The notes: generated by a model not told the origin, from the letters alone. A stretch of 64,000 bases of DNA from Rattus norvegicus (GCF_036323735.1 NC_086023.1:14681501-14745500), one strand, 5' to 3'; numbered from the stretch's first letter, positions 22,560-32,426 are shown. Translations and numbers: made by a program.

Positions 22560-23090
22560 AAAAAACATAGTTTATTCTGGAGCAATTTGAGTGAACAGGA
22601 ACTGGGAACACAGATTTAGATTACCTCAAATTCTGTTCCAACATAGAAGCAGTTTCATGGAGTTGTACAGTTTTGTAGAACAGGAAAAATGTCATAAATC
22701 AAAGCAAGTTTAAAATACACTGGCAGATAAATGAGAGCCACAGCAAGATGGAGAAAGCTTTCTATATGTCTAGATGTTATCTGGTGACATTCTCAGCTTT
22801 GGGTTGGTGAGGGCTAGTGGCCTACTACCTTGATAAATTATAAAATATCAATTAATCACAAGATGTTAGTTCTGATACAGAGGTGGATAAGAGTGACTAT
22901 GCTGAGGGCTAGACTAGACCAAGATAAGGTAGAAGTTCAAGATAGTTTTTGGATCTGCAACATTCCAACATTCCACAGTTCTGAAATTCTAATCAGTCAA
23001 TTGGCAGGCACAGCTTCTTTTCTGGTGTTTTCTGCAGTCCCAGCAAGCACCATGGCAGGCAGCAAGATGATCTGCATGGAGACTTGAAGT
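22560..23090 (-). repeat. LTR-like dispersed repeat, copy 2
   Basis: Second copy of the repeat at 18540-19045, same orientation. On the minus strand it carries CCAGAATAAAC (AATAAA at plus 22571-22576). It abuts the 3' end of an old antisense L1 at about 23095. Confidence 0.6.
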
Positions 23091-23319
23091 AACTCGATTC
23101 CAAATTGTCTGAGAAACTGCCATAGTGATTTCTAAGGTGACTATAGAGTCTTTCACTGCCATCAGCATTGGAGAAGTGTTCCCCTTGTTCCACATCCTTG
23201 TCAGCATATCAGAACTGGCACTTGAGTTTTTGATCTTAGCCATTCTGAATGATGTATGATAGAATCTCAGAGTCATTTTGATTTGTATCTCCCTGATGGC
23301 TAAGGAGGCTGAACATTTT

Positions 23320-23346
23320 TTGTTGTTGTTGTTGTTGTTGTTGTTG
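23320..23346. repeat. (TTG)n microsatellite
   Basis: Nine TTG units within the old L1. Confidence 0.93.
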
Positions 23347-23450
23347 CTTTTTGTTTCTCAGTCACTTCAGTTTTCTTTTTCAAGAATTTTCTGATTTGAG
23401 TCACACACCATTTTTATAATAATCCATTTTTTTATAATCACTCTAGATCT

Positions 23451-23630
23451 TTTAAAAAAATTATGTATTTTATGTATATGAGTACACTGTCTCTGTCTTC
23501 AGACACACCAGAAGAGGGCATCTGATCCCGTTACAGATGGTTGCGAGCCACCATGTGGTTGCTGGGAATTGAACTCAGGACCTCAGGAAGAGCAGTCAGT
23601 GGTCTTAATGGCTGATCCATCTCTCCTCCC
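23451..23630 (-). mobile_element. B2 SINE, antisense
   Basis: On the minus strand the element starts at 23630 with a degraded tRNA-like head (GGGAGGAGAGATGGATCAGC). It runs through a B-box region GAGTTCAATTCCCAG (rc of 23562-23576) and the B2-specific CCCTCTTCTGGTGTGTCTGA, and ends in an A/T-rich tail at about 23451. Full length is about 180 bp. The A box is mutated (ATCAG for CTCAG), so it is unlikely to be transcribed well. It lies inside the old L1. Confidence 0.88.
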
Positions 23631-23799
23631 ACTGTATTTATTTTTTTTTAAGTATCCAGGTATATGTGGCATATTAGCCTTCTGTTGGATGTGTAGTTGT
23701 TTAAAACAAATCCACTTCTACAGGCTGCAGCTATGTCTGAGTGGTGCTGCCCTTTGTACTACAAAAGCTTTTTAGTTTCATGAGATCCCACTTTGACTC

Positions 23800-24305
23800 T
23801 GTCCGAATTCAAATTCTGAATCTCTTGAAACAATAGGAGGAAGTAGTTAAAGAATGGTCAAGACCAAGAGACACATATGAATTTGGATTCTTGTCTCTGG
23901 GTAACATTGTCCACCCTTAAGAGGGTCAAACAGATAGAGCAAAAGTGAGGGTCATATCTTGGTGGCCTCATTTGTAGCCTTAGTTCTCTGCCCCTTTGAG
24001 ATGGTCCTGGGGGCTATCTGGTAAGAGTGTGAAAAGTGAGTGACACAGACACACGGAGTTGGGTGAGAAGCAGAAACAGACTCATTTATTGAGAAATGGG
24101 GTGTGCCTTTATACCTTCCCCCTTTGCCTCATTGGTCCATGATAGCTCTTTCCCTGTAGTTGGCACCATTTAGATTAGTTATTCTGATCATGAGCTCTAC
24201 AGTCATTTGCCTCCAAGCATCAGACAGATTTCAAGGTTGTGGAATGCAGAAGTAGCTGTTGTGCATACGTGAGCCATTATGGGCCACCAGTCAGGATGTG
24301 CTGAC
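23800..24305 (-). mobile_element. Probable LTR inserted in old L1, antisense
   Basis: The segment interrupts the old L1, which stops near GAGATCCCACTTTG (about 23790) and resumes at GTGTTTTGTTCAGG (about 24320). On the minus strand it has a TATAAA box (plus 24108-24113) and AATAAA (24085-24090) in the order of an LTR U3/R, followed by a pyrimidine-rich U5-like segment. Exact edges and TSD were not found. Family unknown; no viral genes adjoin it. Confidence 0.5.
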
Positions 24306-26164
24306 TCATTCCTTCTAACAGTGTTTTGTTCAGGGAATCCTTTCTCGTGCCAACGAGTCCAAGGTTATTCTCCACTTTCTCTTCTATCAGGGTCAGTATA
24401 CCTAGTTTTATGTTGCAGTCTTTGATCACTTGGACTTGAGTTTTACACAGGGTGATAAAGTATGAATCTATTTGCATTCTTCAACATCCAGTTTGATCAG
24501 AGCCATTTTTTGAAGATGCCATCTTTTTTCTAGTATGCATTTCTGGCTTCTTCATCAAAAATAGAGTTTCTATAGGTTTGAATATTTATTTCTGTGTGGC
24601 ATTCCACTGATCGACATGTCTGTTTTTATGTCAATGCCATGCTATTTTTATAACTATAGCTGTGTTTTAAAATTTGAGGTCAGAATAGTGATATTTCCAG
24701 CAGGTTTAGCTGTCCTTGTTTTTTTCCCCTGTATATGTATCTATATGAAACCGAGAAATGTATTTTGAATATATGTGTAGAATTGTATTGGAATTTGGAT
24801 GAGATTGCATTTATTATGTAGATTGCTGTTGATTGAATGGCCATTTCTTGCTATATTAATGCTACTATTCATAAGCACGGGAGATATTGCCATCTTCTGA
24901 TGTCCTCTTTAATTCCTTTCCTTGATGTTTTCACTTTCCTGGTTAGAGATACCCCAAGATATTTTATATTTTTGAGGCTATTCTGAAGGGGCTTGCTTCT
25001 CTGATTTTTTTTATCAGTCCATTTTTTCATTTTTGTATAGAAGTGTACTTATTATAACATATTACCTATTTTGTATCTAGCTATTTTACTGAATGTATTT
25101 ATCAGCAATAGTAATTTCCTGGTGGAAGTTTTAGGGTTATTTTTATAGACTATCATATTATTAACAAATAAAGATACTTTGAATTCTTCCTTCCCAATTT
25201 GTATCCCTTTGATCACCCACAGTTGTCTTATTGCTTAAGTTAAGAGTTGAAGTACTATATTGAATGGTTATAGATACTGGAAAACCTTGTCTTGTTCCTG
25301 ATTTTAGTAGATTTGCTTTGTGTTCTTTCCTTTTAAATTGATGTTAGCTATCGGTCTGCTGTAAAATGTGTTTATTTTGTTGCTGTAAATGCATTTTATT
25401 TCTAATATGTCTAGGAATTTTATCATGAAGGGACATGAGAACTTGTCAAAGGCTTTTCTGCTTCTAATGAGATGATCATGTGGTTTTTTGTCTTTTAGTT
25501 TGTTTATGTTATTGATGAGTTACATTTATTGACTTATATATGTTGAACCATCCCTGCACCTCTGGAATGAAGGCTACTTGGTCCTAATATTTTTGATGTA
25601 TCTTGGATTTGTTTTCAAAATATTGTACTGAGAATTTTTGCTTTTATATTTATATTTGAAACTGGTCTGTAATTATTTTTCTTTGTTTAGGTATCAGGAT
25701 AACTGTGGGCTCATAGAACAAATTGGGCAATGTCCCCTCCAATTCTATTATGTGTAATAATTTGAGGAGTATTGGTATAAACTCTTCTTTTAAAGTCAAG
25801 TAGAATTCTGCACTAAAACCACCAGACCCTTGGCTTTTGATTTGGGAGATTTTTAACTATTGATATTTCTGATATGTCTGTTTAAGTTGTTTATCTGATA
25901 TTAATTTGATTTTGATAGGAAGTATATATCGAGAAAATTATTAATTCCTTTGAGTTTTAAGATTATTCATTTTTTTCAAATTCTTGAGTTTTTATAGATT
26001 TCTTTAACAGATATATTTATTTCCTCTTTAAGGACCCCTTCATATCCAGGAAGGCCATTTTAAGGTGTTTTTCTTGTGCTTTAACTGTGTTGCATTTTTT
26101 ATGGCCAAGGTATTTGTAAATATATTTTGAGTCTGGGTCTTATTTCTGGGAGCATGAGGGTAGG

Positions 26165-26251
26165 AGGAAGAACCAGGACCAAGCTTCAACAAAATACTTT
26201 TCAAAACATTCCACAAAATAGAAACTGAAGGAACACTACTTAATTCTTTTT
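26165..26251 (+). mobile_element. Old LINE-1 ORF2 fragment, left part (split by L1 B)
   Basis: ATTCCACAAAATAGAAACTG corresponds to the RT segment FHKIET of L1 ORF2, in sense orientation, and continues directly at 32411 on the other side of L1 B. It is much more diverged than L1s A to D. Confidence 0.8.
26236..26251 (+). repeat. Target-site duplication, left copy (L1 B)
   Basis: CTACTTAATTCTTTTT, repeated exactly at 32411-32426. Read in the direction of L1 B the site is AT/AAAAAG, an acceptable L1 endonuclease target. The last Ts merge with the poly-T tail. Confidence 0.92.
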
Positions 26252-26979
26252 TTTTTTTTCATTTTTTTTTTATTAACTTGAGTATTTCTTATATACATTT
26301 CAAGTGTTATTCCCTTTCCCGGTTTCCGGGCAAAATCCCCCTCCCCCCTCCCCTTCCTTATGGGTGTTCCCCTCCCAACCCTCCCCCCATTGCCGCCCTC
26401 CCCCCATAGTCTAGTTCACTGGGGGTTCAGTCTTAGCAGGACCCAGGGCTTCCCCTTCCACTGGTGCTCTTACTAGGATATTCATTGCTACCTATGGGGT
26501 CAGAGTCCAGGGTCAGTCCATATATAGTCTTTAGGTAGTGGCTTAGTCCCTGGAAGCTCTGGTTGCTTGACATTGTTGTACTTTTGGGGTCTCGAGCCCC
26601 TTCAAGCTCTTCCAGTTCTTTCTCTGATTCCTTCAACGGGGGACCTATTCTCAGCTCAGTGGTTTGCTGCTGGCATTCGCCTCTGTATTTGCTGTATTCT
26701 GGCTGTGTCTCTCAGGAGCGATCTACATCCGGCTCCTGTCGGTCTGCACTTCTTTGCTTCATCCATCTTGTCCAATTGGGTGGCTGTATATGTATGGGCC
26801 ACCTGTGGGGCAGGCTCTGAATGGGTGTTCCTTCAGTCTCTGTTTTAATCTTTGCCTCTCCCTTCCCAGCCAAGGGTATTCTTTTTCCTCATTTAAAGAA
26901 GGAGTGAAGCATTCACATTTTGATCATCCGTCTTGAGTTTCGTTTGTTCTAGGGATCTAGGGTAATTCAAGCATTTGGG

Positions 26980-29900
26980 CTAATAGCCACTTATCAATGA
27001 GTGCATACCATGTATGTCTTTCTGTGATTGGGTTAGCTCACTCAGGATGATATTTTCCAGTTCCAACCATTTGCCTACGAATTTCATAGACTCGTTGTTT
27101 TTGATAGCTGAGTAATATTCCATTGTGTAGATGTACCACATTTTCTGTATCCATTCCTCTGTTGAAGGGCATCTCGGTTCTTTCCATTTTCTGGCTATTA
27201 TAAATAAGGCTGCGATGAACATAGTGGAGCACGTGTCTCTTTTATATGTTGAGGCATCTTTTGGGTATATGCCCAAGAGAGGTATAGCTGGATCCTCAGG
27301 CAGTTCAATGTCCAATTTTCTGAGGAACCTCCAGACTGATTTCCAGAATGGTTTTACCAGTCTGCAATCCCACCAACAATGGAGGAGTGTTCCTCTTTCT
27401 CCACATCCTCGCCAGCATCTGCTGTCACCTGAGTTTTTGATCTTAGCCATTCTCACTGGTGTGAGGTGAAATCTCAGGGTTGTTTTGATTTGCATTTCCC
27501 TTATGACTAAAGATGTTGAACATTTCTTTAGGTGTTTCTCAGCCATTCGGCATTCCTCAGCTGTGAATTCTTTGTTTAGCTCTGAACTCCATTTTTTAAT
27601 AGGGTTATTTGTCTCCCTGCAGTCTAACTTCTTGAGTTCTTTGTATATTTTGGATATAAGGCCTCTATCTGTTGTAGGATTGGTAAAGATCTTTTCCCAA
27701 TCTGTTGTTTGCCGTTTTGTCCTAACCACAGTGTCCTTTGCCTTACAGAAGCTTTGCAGTTTTATGAGATCCCATTTGTCGATTCTTGATCTTAGAGCAT
27801 AAGCCATTGGTGTTTTGTTCAGGAAATTTTTTCCAGTGCCCATGTGTTCCAGATGCTTCCCTAGTTTTTCTTCTATTAGTTTGAGTGTGTCTGGTTTGAT
27901 GTGGAGGTCCTTGATCCACTTGGACTTAAGCTTTGTACAGGGTGATAAGCATGGATCGATCTGCATTCTTCTACATGTTGCCCTCCAGTTGAACCAGCAC
28001 CATTTGCTGAAAATGCTATCTTTTTTCCATTGGATGGTTTTGGCTCCTTTGTCAAAAATCAAGTGACCATAGGTGTGTGGGTTCATTTCTGGGTCTTCAA
28101 TTCTGTTCCATTGGTCTATCTGTCTGTCTCTGTACCAATACCATGCAGTTTTTATCACTATTGCTCTGTAATACTGCTTGAGTTCAGGGATAGTGATTCC
28201 CCCTGAAGTCCTCTTATTGTTGAGGATAGCTTTAGCTATCCTGGGTTTTTTGTTATTCCAGATGAATTTGCAAATTGTTCTGTCTAACTCTTTGAAGAAT
28301 TGGATTGGTATTTTGATGGGGATTGCATTGAATCTGTAGATTGCTTTTGGTAAAATGGCCATTTTTATTATATTAATCCTGCCAATCCATGAGCATGGGA
28401 GATCTTTCCATCTTCTGAGGTCTTCTTCAATTTCTTTCCTCAGTGTCTTGAAGTTCTTATTGTACAGATCTTTTACTTGCTTGGTTAAAGTCACACCGAG
28501 GTACTTTATATTATTTGGGTCTATTATGAAGGGTGTCGTTTCCCTAATTTCTTTCTCGGCTTGTTTCTCTTTTGTATAGAGGAAGGCAACTGATTTATTT
28601 GAGTTAATTTTATACCCAGCCACTTTGCTGAAGTTGTTTATCAGCTTTAGTAGTTCTCTGGTGGAACTTTTGGGATCACTTAAATATACTATCATGTCAT
28701 CTGCAAATAGTGATATTTTGACTTCTTCTTTTCCGATCTGTATCCCCTTGATCTCCTTTTGTTGTCTGATTGCTCTGGCTAGAACTTCAAGAACTATATT
28801 GAATAAGTAGGGAGAGAGTGGGCAGCCTTGTCTAGTCCCTGATTTTAGTGGGATTGCTTCGAGGTTCTCTCCATTTAGTTTAATGTTAGCAACTGGTTTG
28901 CTGTATATGGCTTTTACTATGTTTAGGTATGGGCCTTGAATTCCTATTCTTTCCAGGACTTTTATCATGAAGGGGTGTTGAATTTTGTCAAATGCTTTCT
29001 CAGCATCTAAGGAAATGATCATGTGGTTTTGTTCTTTCAGTTTGTTTATATGATGGATCACGTTGATGGTTTTCCGTATATTAAACCATCCCTGCATGCC
29101 TGGGATGAAGCCTACTTGATCATGGTGGATGATTGTTTTGATGTGCTCTTGAATTCGGTTTGCCAGAATTTTATTGAGTATTTTTGCGTCGATATTCATA
29201 AGGGAAATTGGTCTGAAGTTCTCTTTCTTTGTTGTGTCTTTGTGTGGTTTAGGTATAAGAGTAATTGTGGCTTCGTAGAAGGAATTCGGTAGTGCTCCAT
29301 CTGTTTCAATTTTGTGGAATAGTTTGGATAATATTGGTATGAGGTCTTCTATGAAGGTTTGATAGAATTCTGCACTAAACCTGTCTGGACCTGGGCTCTT
29401 TTTGGTTGGAAGACCTTTAATGACTGCTTCTATTTCCTTAGGAGTTATGGGGTTGTTTAACTGGTTTATCTGTTCCTGATTTAACTTCGATACCTGGTAT
29501 CTGTCTAGGAAATTGTCCATTTCCTGAAGATTTTCAAATTTTGTTGAATATAGGCTTTTATAGTAAGATCTGATGATTTTTTGAATTTCCTCTGAATCTG
29601 TAGTCATGTCTCCCTTTTCATTTCTAATTTTGTTAATTTGGACGCACTCTCTGTGTCCTCTCGTTAGTCTGGCTAAGGGTTTATCTATCTTGTTGATTTT
29701 CTCAAAGAACCAACTTTTGGTTCTGTTGATTCTTTCTATGGTCCTTTTTGTTTCTACTTGGTTGATTTCAGCTCTGAGTTTGATTATTTCCTGCCTTCTA
29801 CTCCTCCTGGGTGTATTTGCTTCTTTTTGTTCTAGAGCTTTTAGGTGTGCTGTCAAGCTGCTGACATATGCTCTTTCCTGTTTCTTTCTGCAGGCACTCA

Positions 29901-30807
29901 GCGCTATGAGTTTTCCTCTTAGCACAGCTTTCATTGTGTCCCATAAGTTTGGGTATGTTGTATCTTCATTTTCATTAAATTCTAAAAAGTATTTAATTTC
30001 TTTCTTTATTTCTTCCTTGACCAGGTTATCATTGAGTAGAGCATTGTTCAATTTCCACGTATATGTGGGCATTCTTCCCTTATTGTTATTGAAGGCCAGT
30101 TTTAGGCCGTGGTGGTCCGATAGCATGCATGGGATTATCTCTATCTTTCTGTACCTGTTGAGGCCCGTTTTTTGACCAATTATATGGTCAATTTTGGAGA
30201 AAGTACCATGAGGAGCTGAGAAGAAGGTATATCCTTTTGCTTTAGGATAGAATGTTCTATAAATATCCGTTAAGTCCATTTGGCTCATGACTTCTCTTAG
30301 TCTGTCGACATCACTGTTTAATTTCTGTTTCCATGATCTGTCCATTGATGAGAGTGGGGTGTTGAAGTCTCCCACTATTATTGTGTGAGGTGCAATGTGT
30401 GTTTTGAGCTTTAGTAAGGTTTCTTTTACGTATGTAGGTGCCCTTGTATTTGGGGCATAGATATTTAGGATTGAGAGTTCATCTTGGTGGATTTTTCCTT
30501 TGATGAATATGAAGTGTCCTTCCTTATCTTTTTTGATGACTTTTAGTTGGAAATTGATTTTATTTGATATTAGAATGGCTACTCCAGCTTGCTTCTTCTG
30601 ACCATTTGCTTGGAAAGTTGTTTTCCAGCCTTTCACTCTGAGGTAGTGTCTGTCTTTGTCTCTGAGGTGTGTTTCCTGTAGGCAGCAGAATGCAGGGTCC
30701 TCATTGCGTATCCAGTTTGTTAACCTATGTCTTTTTATTGGGGAGTTGAGGCCATTGATATTGAGAGATATTAAGGAATAGTGATTATTGCTTCCCTTTA
30801 TATTCAT
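26980..30807 (-). CDS. L1 ORF2 protein: endonuclease and reverse transcriptase, intact frame
   Basis: 1275 codons without interruption, starting MNIKGSNNHYSLISL and ending HSLISGY. ORF2p nicks target DNA at T-rich sites and reverse transcribes L1 RNA from the nick. The APE-type endonuclease (about residues 1-240) keeps E45 in QETHL, GDFN (146-149) and SDHH (230-233). The RT keeps F701-A-D-D704. The C-terminal Cys-rich motif starts at C1131 (CWRGC...HCWWDC). The one deviation I see is R476 in what is GPDG in L1s A and C (codon AGG for GGG, a CpG-type change at plus 29380-29382). That glycine is strongly conserved in non-LTR reverse transcriptases, so activity is uncertain. The start lies 59 bp downstream of ORF1. 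Confidence 0.96.
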   Translation of the reverse strand: MNIKGSNNHYSLISLNINGLNSPIKRHRLTNWIRNEDPAFCCLQETHLRDKDRHYLRVKGWKTTFQANGQKKQAGVAILISNKINFQLKVIKKDKEGHFIFIKGKIHQDELSILNIYAPNTRAPTYVKETLLKLKTHIAPHTIIVGDFNTPLSSMDRSWKQKLNSDVDRLREVMSQMDLTDIYRTFYPKAKGYTFFSAPHGTFSKIDHIIGQKTGLNRYRKIEIIPCMLSDHHGLKLAFNNNKGRMPTYTWKLNNALLNDNLVKEEIKKEIKYFLEFNENEDTTYPNLWDTMKAVLRGKLIALSACRKKQERAYVSSLTAHLKALEQKEANTPRRSRRQEIIKLRAEINQVETKRTIERINRTKSWFFEKINKIDKPLARLTRGHRECVQINKIRNEKGDMTTDSEEIQKIIRSYYKSLYSTKFENLQEMDNFLDRYQVSKLNQEQINQLNNPITPKEIEAVIKGLPTKKSPGPDRFSAEFYQTFIEDLIPILSKLFHKIETDGALPNSFYEATITLIPKPHKDTTKKENFRPISLMNIDAKILNKILANRIQEHIKTIIHHDQVGFIPGMQGWFNIRKTINVIHHINKLKEQNHMIISLDAEKAFDKIQHPFMIKVLERIGIQGPYLNIVKAIYSKPVANIKLNGENLEAIPLKSGTRQGCPLSPYLFNIVLEVLARAIRQQKEIKGIQIGKEEVKISLFADDMIVYLSDPKSSTRELLKLINNFSKVAGYKINSNKSVAFLYTKEKQAEKEIRETTPFIIDPNNIKYLGVTLTKQVKDLYNKNFKTLRKEIEEDLRRWKDLPCSWIGRINIIKMAILPKAIYRFNAIPIKIPIQFFKELDRTICKFIWNNKKPRIAKAILNNKRTSGGITIPELKQYYRAIVIKTAWYWYRDRQIDQWNRIEDPEMNPHTYGHLIFDKGAKTIQWKKDSIFSKWCWFNWRATCRRMQIDPCLSPCTKLKSKWIKDLHIKPDTLKLIEEKLGKHLEHMGTGKNFLNKTPMAYALRSRIDKWDLIKLQSFCKAKDTVVRTKRQTTDWEKIFTNPTTDRGLISKIYKELKKLDCRETNNPIKKWSSELNKEFTAEECRMAEKHLKKCSTSLVIREMQIKTTLRFHLTPVRMAKIKNSGDSRCWRGCGERGTLLHCWWDCRLVKPFWKSVWRFLRKLDIELPEDPAIPLLGIYPKDASTYKRDTCSTMFIAALFIIARKWKEPRCPSTEEWIQKMWYIYTMEYYSAIKNNESMKFVGKWLELENIILSELTQSQKDIHGMHSLISGY

Positions 30808-30866
30808 ATTTGGATGTGAGGTTATGTTTGTGTGCTTTCATTCTCTTTGTTTTGTTGCCAAGACGA

Positions 30867-31940
30867 TTAGTTTCTTGCTTCTTCTAGGGTATAGCTTGCC
30901 TCCTTATGTTGGGCTTTACCATTTATTATCCTTTGTAGTGCTGGATTTGTAGAAAGATATTGTGTAAATTTGGTTTTGTCATGGAATATCTTGGTTTCTC
31001 CATCAATGTTAATTGAGAGTTTTGCTGGATACAGTAACCTGGGCTGGCATTTGTGTTCTCTTAGGGTCTGTATGACATCAGTCCAGGATCTTCTGGCCTT
31101 CATAGTTTCTGGCGAGAAGTCTGGTGTGATTCTGATAGGTCTCCCTTTATATGTTACTTGACCTTTTTCCCTTACTGCTTTTAATATTCTTTCTTTATTT
31201 TGTGCATTTGGTGTTTTGACAATTATGTGACGGGAGGTGTTTCTTTTCTGGTCCAATCTATTTGGAGTTCTGTAGGCTTCTTGTATGTCTATGGGTATCT
31301 CTTTTTTTAGGTTAGGGAAGTTTTCTTCTATGATTTTGTTGAAGATATTTACTGGTCCTTTGAGCTGGGAGTCTTCACTCTCTTCTATACCTATTATCCT
31401 TAGGTTTGATCTTCTCATTGAGTCCTGGATTTCCTGTATGTTTTGGACCAGTAGCTTTTTCCGCTTTACATTATCTTTGACAGTTGAGTCAATGATTTCT
31501 ATGGAATCTTCTGCTCCTGAGATTCTCTCTTCCATCTCTTGAATTCTGTTGGTGAGGCTTGTATCTACAGCTCCTTGTCTCTTCTTTTGGTTTTCTATAT
31601 CCAGGGTTGTTTCTATGTGTTCTTTCTTGATTGCTTCTATTTCCATTTTTAATTCCTTCAACTGTTTGATTGTGTTTTCCTGGAATTCTTTCAGGGATTT
31701 TTGCGATTCCTCTCTGTAGGCTTTTACTTGTTTATTAATGTTTTCCTGTGCTTCCCTAAGTGTGTTCATGTCTTTCTTGAAGTCCTCCAGCATCATGATC
31801 AAATATGATTTTGTAACTAGATCTTGCTTTTCTGGTGTGTTTGGATATTCCATGTTTGTTTTGGTGGGAGAATTGGGCTCCGATGATGGCATGTAGTCTT
31901 GGTTTCTGTTGCTTGGGTTCCTGCGCTTGCCTCTCGCCAT
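30867..31940 (-). CDS. L1 ORF1 protein, intact (short coiled-coil variant)
   Basis: 357 codons: basic N-terminus (MARGKRRNPSNRN), coiled coil about 45-155, RRM about 178-272 (NLRIIGIEES at 179-188), C-terminal domain about 275-340 with KARRSWTDVIQTLRE. It binds L1 RNA as a trimer in the RNP. In the coiled coil it has one SLKEFQE unit and NTLREAQENINKQV where L1 A has a longer set of repeats. No frameshift or stop. It pairs with an intact ORF2, so this locus could encode both L1 proteins. Confidence 0.96.
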   Translation of the reverse strand: MARGKRRNPSNRNQDYMPSSEPNSPTKTNMEYPNTPEKQDLVTKSYLIMMLEDFKKDMNTLREAQENINKQVKAYREESQKSLKEFQENTIKQLKELKMEIEAIKKEHIETTLDIENQKKRQGAVDTSLTNRIQEMEERISGAEDSIEIIDSTVKDNVKRKKLLVQNIQEIQDSMRRSNLRIIGIEESEDSQLKGPVNIFNKIIEENFPNLKKEIPIDIQEAYRTPNRLDQKRNTSRHIIVKTPNAQNKERILKAVREKGQVTYKGRPIRITPDFSPETMKARRSWTDVIQTLREHKCQPRLLYPAKLSINIDGETKIFHDKTKFTQYLSTNPALQRIINGKAQHKEASYTLEEARN

Positions 31941-32052
31941 CAGATTATCTCTAGTGTTACTTTGTTCTGCTATTTCTGACAGTGGCTAAACTGTCCTATA
32001 AGCCTGTGTGACAGGAGTGCTGTAGACCTGTTTTCCTCTCTTTCAGTCAGTT

Positions 32053-32382
32053 ATGGGGACAGAGTGTTCTGCTTTCTGGCGTGTAGTTTTTCCTCTCTAC
32101 AGGTCTTCAGCTGTTCCTGTGGGCCTGTGTCTTGAGTTCACCAGGCAGCTTTCTTGCAGCAGAAAATTTGGTCTTACCTGTGGTCCCGAGGCTCAGGTTC
32201 GCTCGTGGGGTGCTGCCCACGGGCTCTCTGCAGCGGCAGCAACCAGGAAGACCTGTGCCGCCCCTTCCGGGAACTTCAGTGCACCAGGGTTCCAGATGGT
32301 CTTTGGCTTTTTCCTCTGGCGTCAGAGATGTGTGTGCAGGGAGCAGTCACTTCTGGTTTCCCAGGCTTGTCTGCCTCTCTGA
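32053..32382 (+). other. Candidate antisense ORF in L1 B 5'UTR (109 codons)
   Basis: Same start (MGTECSAF) and same length as the antisense frame at 11825-12154 in L1 A, with a handful of amino-acid differences. Open in both young elements. No known domain; translation unproven. Confidence 0.3.
32172..32180 (-). promoter_or_regulatory. Consensus 5' splice donor in L1 B 5'UTR
   Basis: Minus-strand CAG|GTAAGA, at the position equivalent to 12027-12035 of L1 A. Function inferred. Confidence 0.5.
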
Positions 32383-32410
32383 AGGTTTAGCTCTCCCTCC
32401 CACGGGATTT

Positions 32411-32426
32411 CTACTTAATTCTTTTT
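32411..32426 (+). repeat. Target-site duplication, right copy (L1 B)
   Basis: Exact copy of 26236-26251. It fixes the 5' edge of L1 B at 32410. Confidence 0.92.

Larger units (their letters stand above)
23095..26000 (-). mobile_element. Old, degraded LINE-1 ORF2 region with nested insertions
   Basis: Read on the minus strand this follows L1 ORF2 from the RT entrance (about 25800) back through the FADD region (about 25150) to the C-terminal Cys-rich region (about 23100-23300). Landmarks on the plus strand are TAGAATTCTGCACTAAAACC at about 25801 and ATGAAGGGACATGAG at about 25425. It is interrupted by a (TTG)n run, a B2 SINE at 23451-23630 and an LTR-like insert at about 23800-24305. Every frame is broken. 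The segment from about 26000 to 26165 is unassigned. Confidence 0.8.
26252..32410 (-). mobile_element. LINE-1 with both ORFs intact (L1 B)
   Basis: About 6.16 kb: 5'UTR 32410-31941 (470 bp), ORF1 31940-30867, a 59-bp spacer, ORF2 30807-26980, 3'UTR 26979-26252 with an A-tail interrupted by one TG. A perfect 16-bp TSD flanks it, and both ORFs are fully open. It is slightly 5'-truncated against L1 A (it begins at the equivalent of 11799) but keeps most of a promoter monomer. It is inserted in antisense orientation in the RT region of an older L1. Confidence 0.97.
31941..32410 (-). promoter_or_regulatory. L1 B 5'UTR (shortened promoter region)
   Basis: 470 bp of GC-rich leader equivalent to 11799-12266 of L1 A. 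It includes the CAG|GTAAGA donor. The distal 280 bp present in L1 A are missing, which may weaken the promoter. Confidence 0.8.

Noticed and set aside
29606..30175. 189-codon frame antisense to L1 B ORF2 (counterparts at 14100-14669 and 60321-60842)
   Set aside because: It lies opposite a highly conserved coding region and its hydrophobic composition follows from the A-rich sense strand. It is conserved only because ORF2 is.
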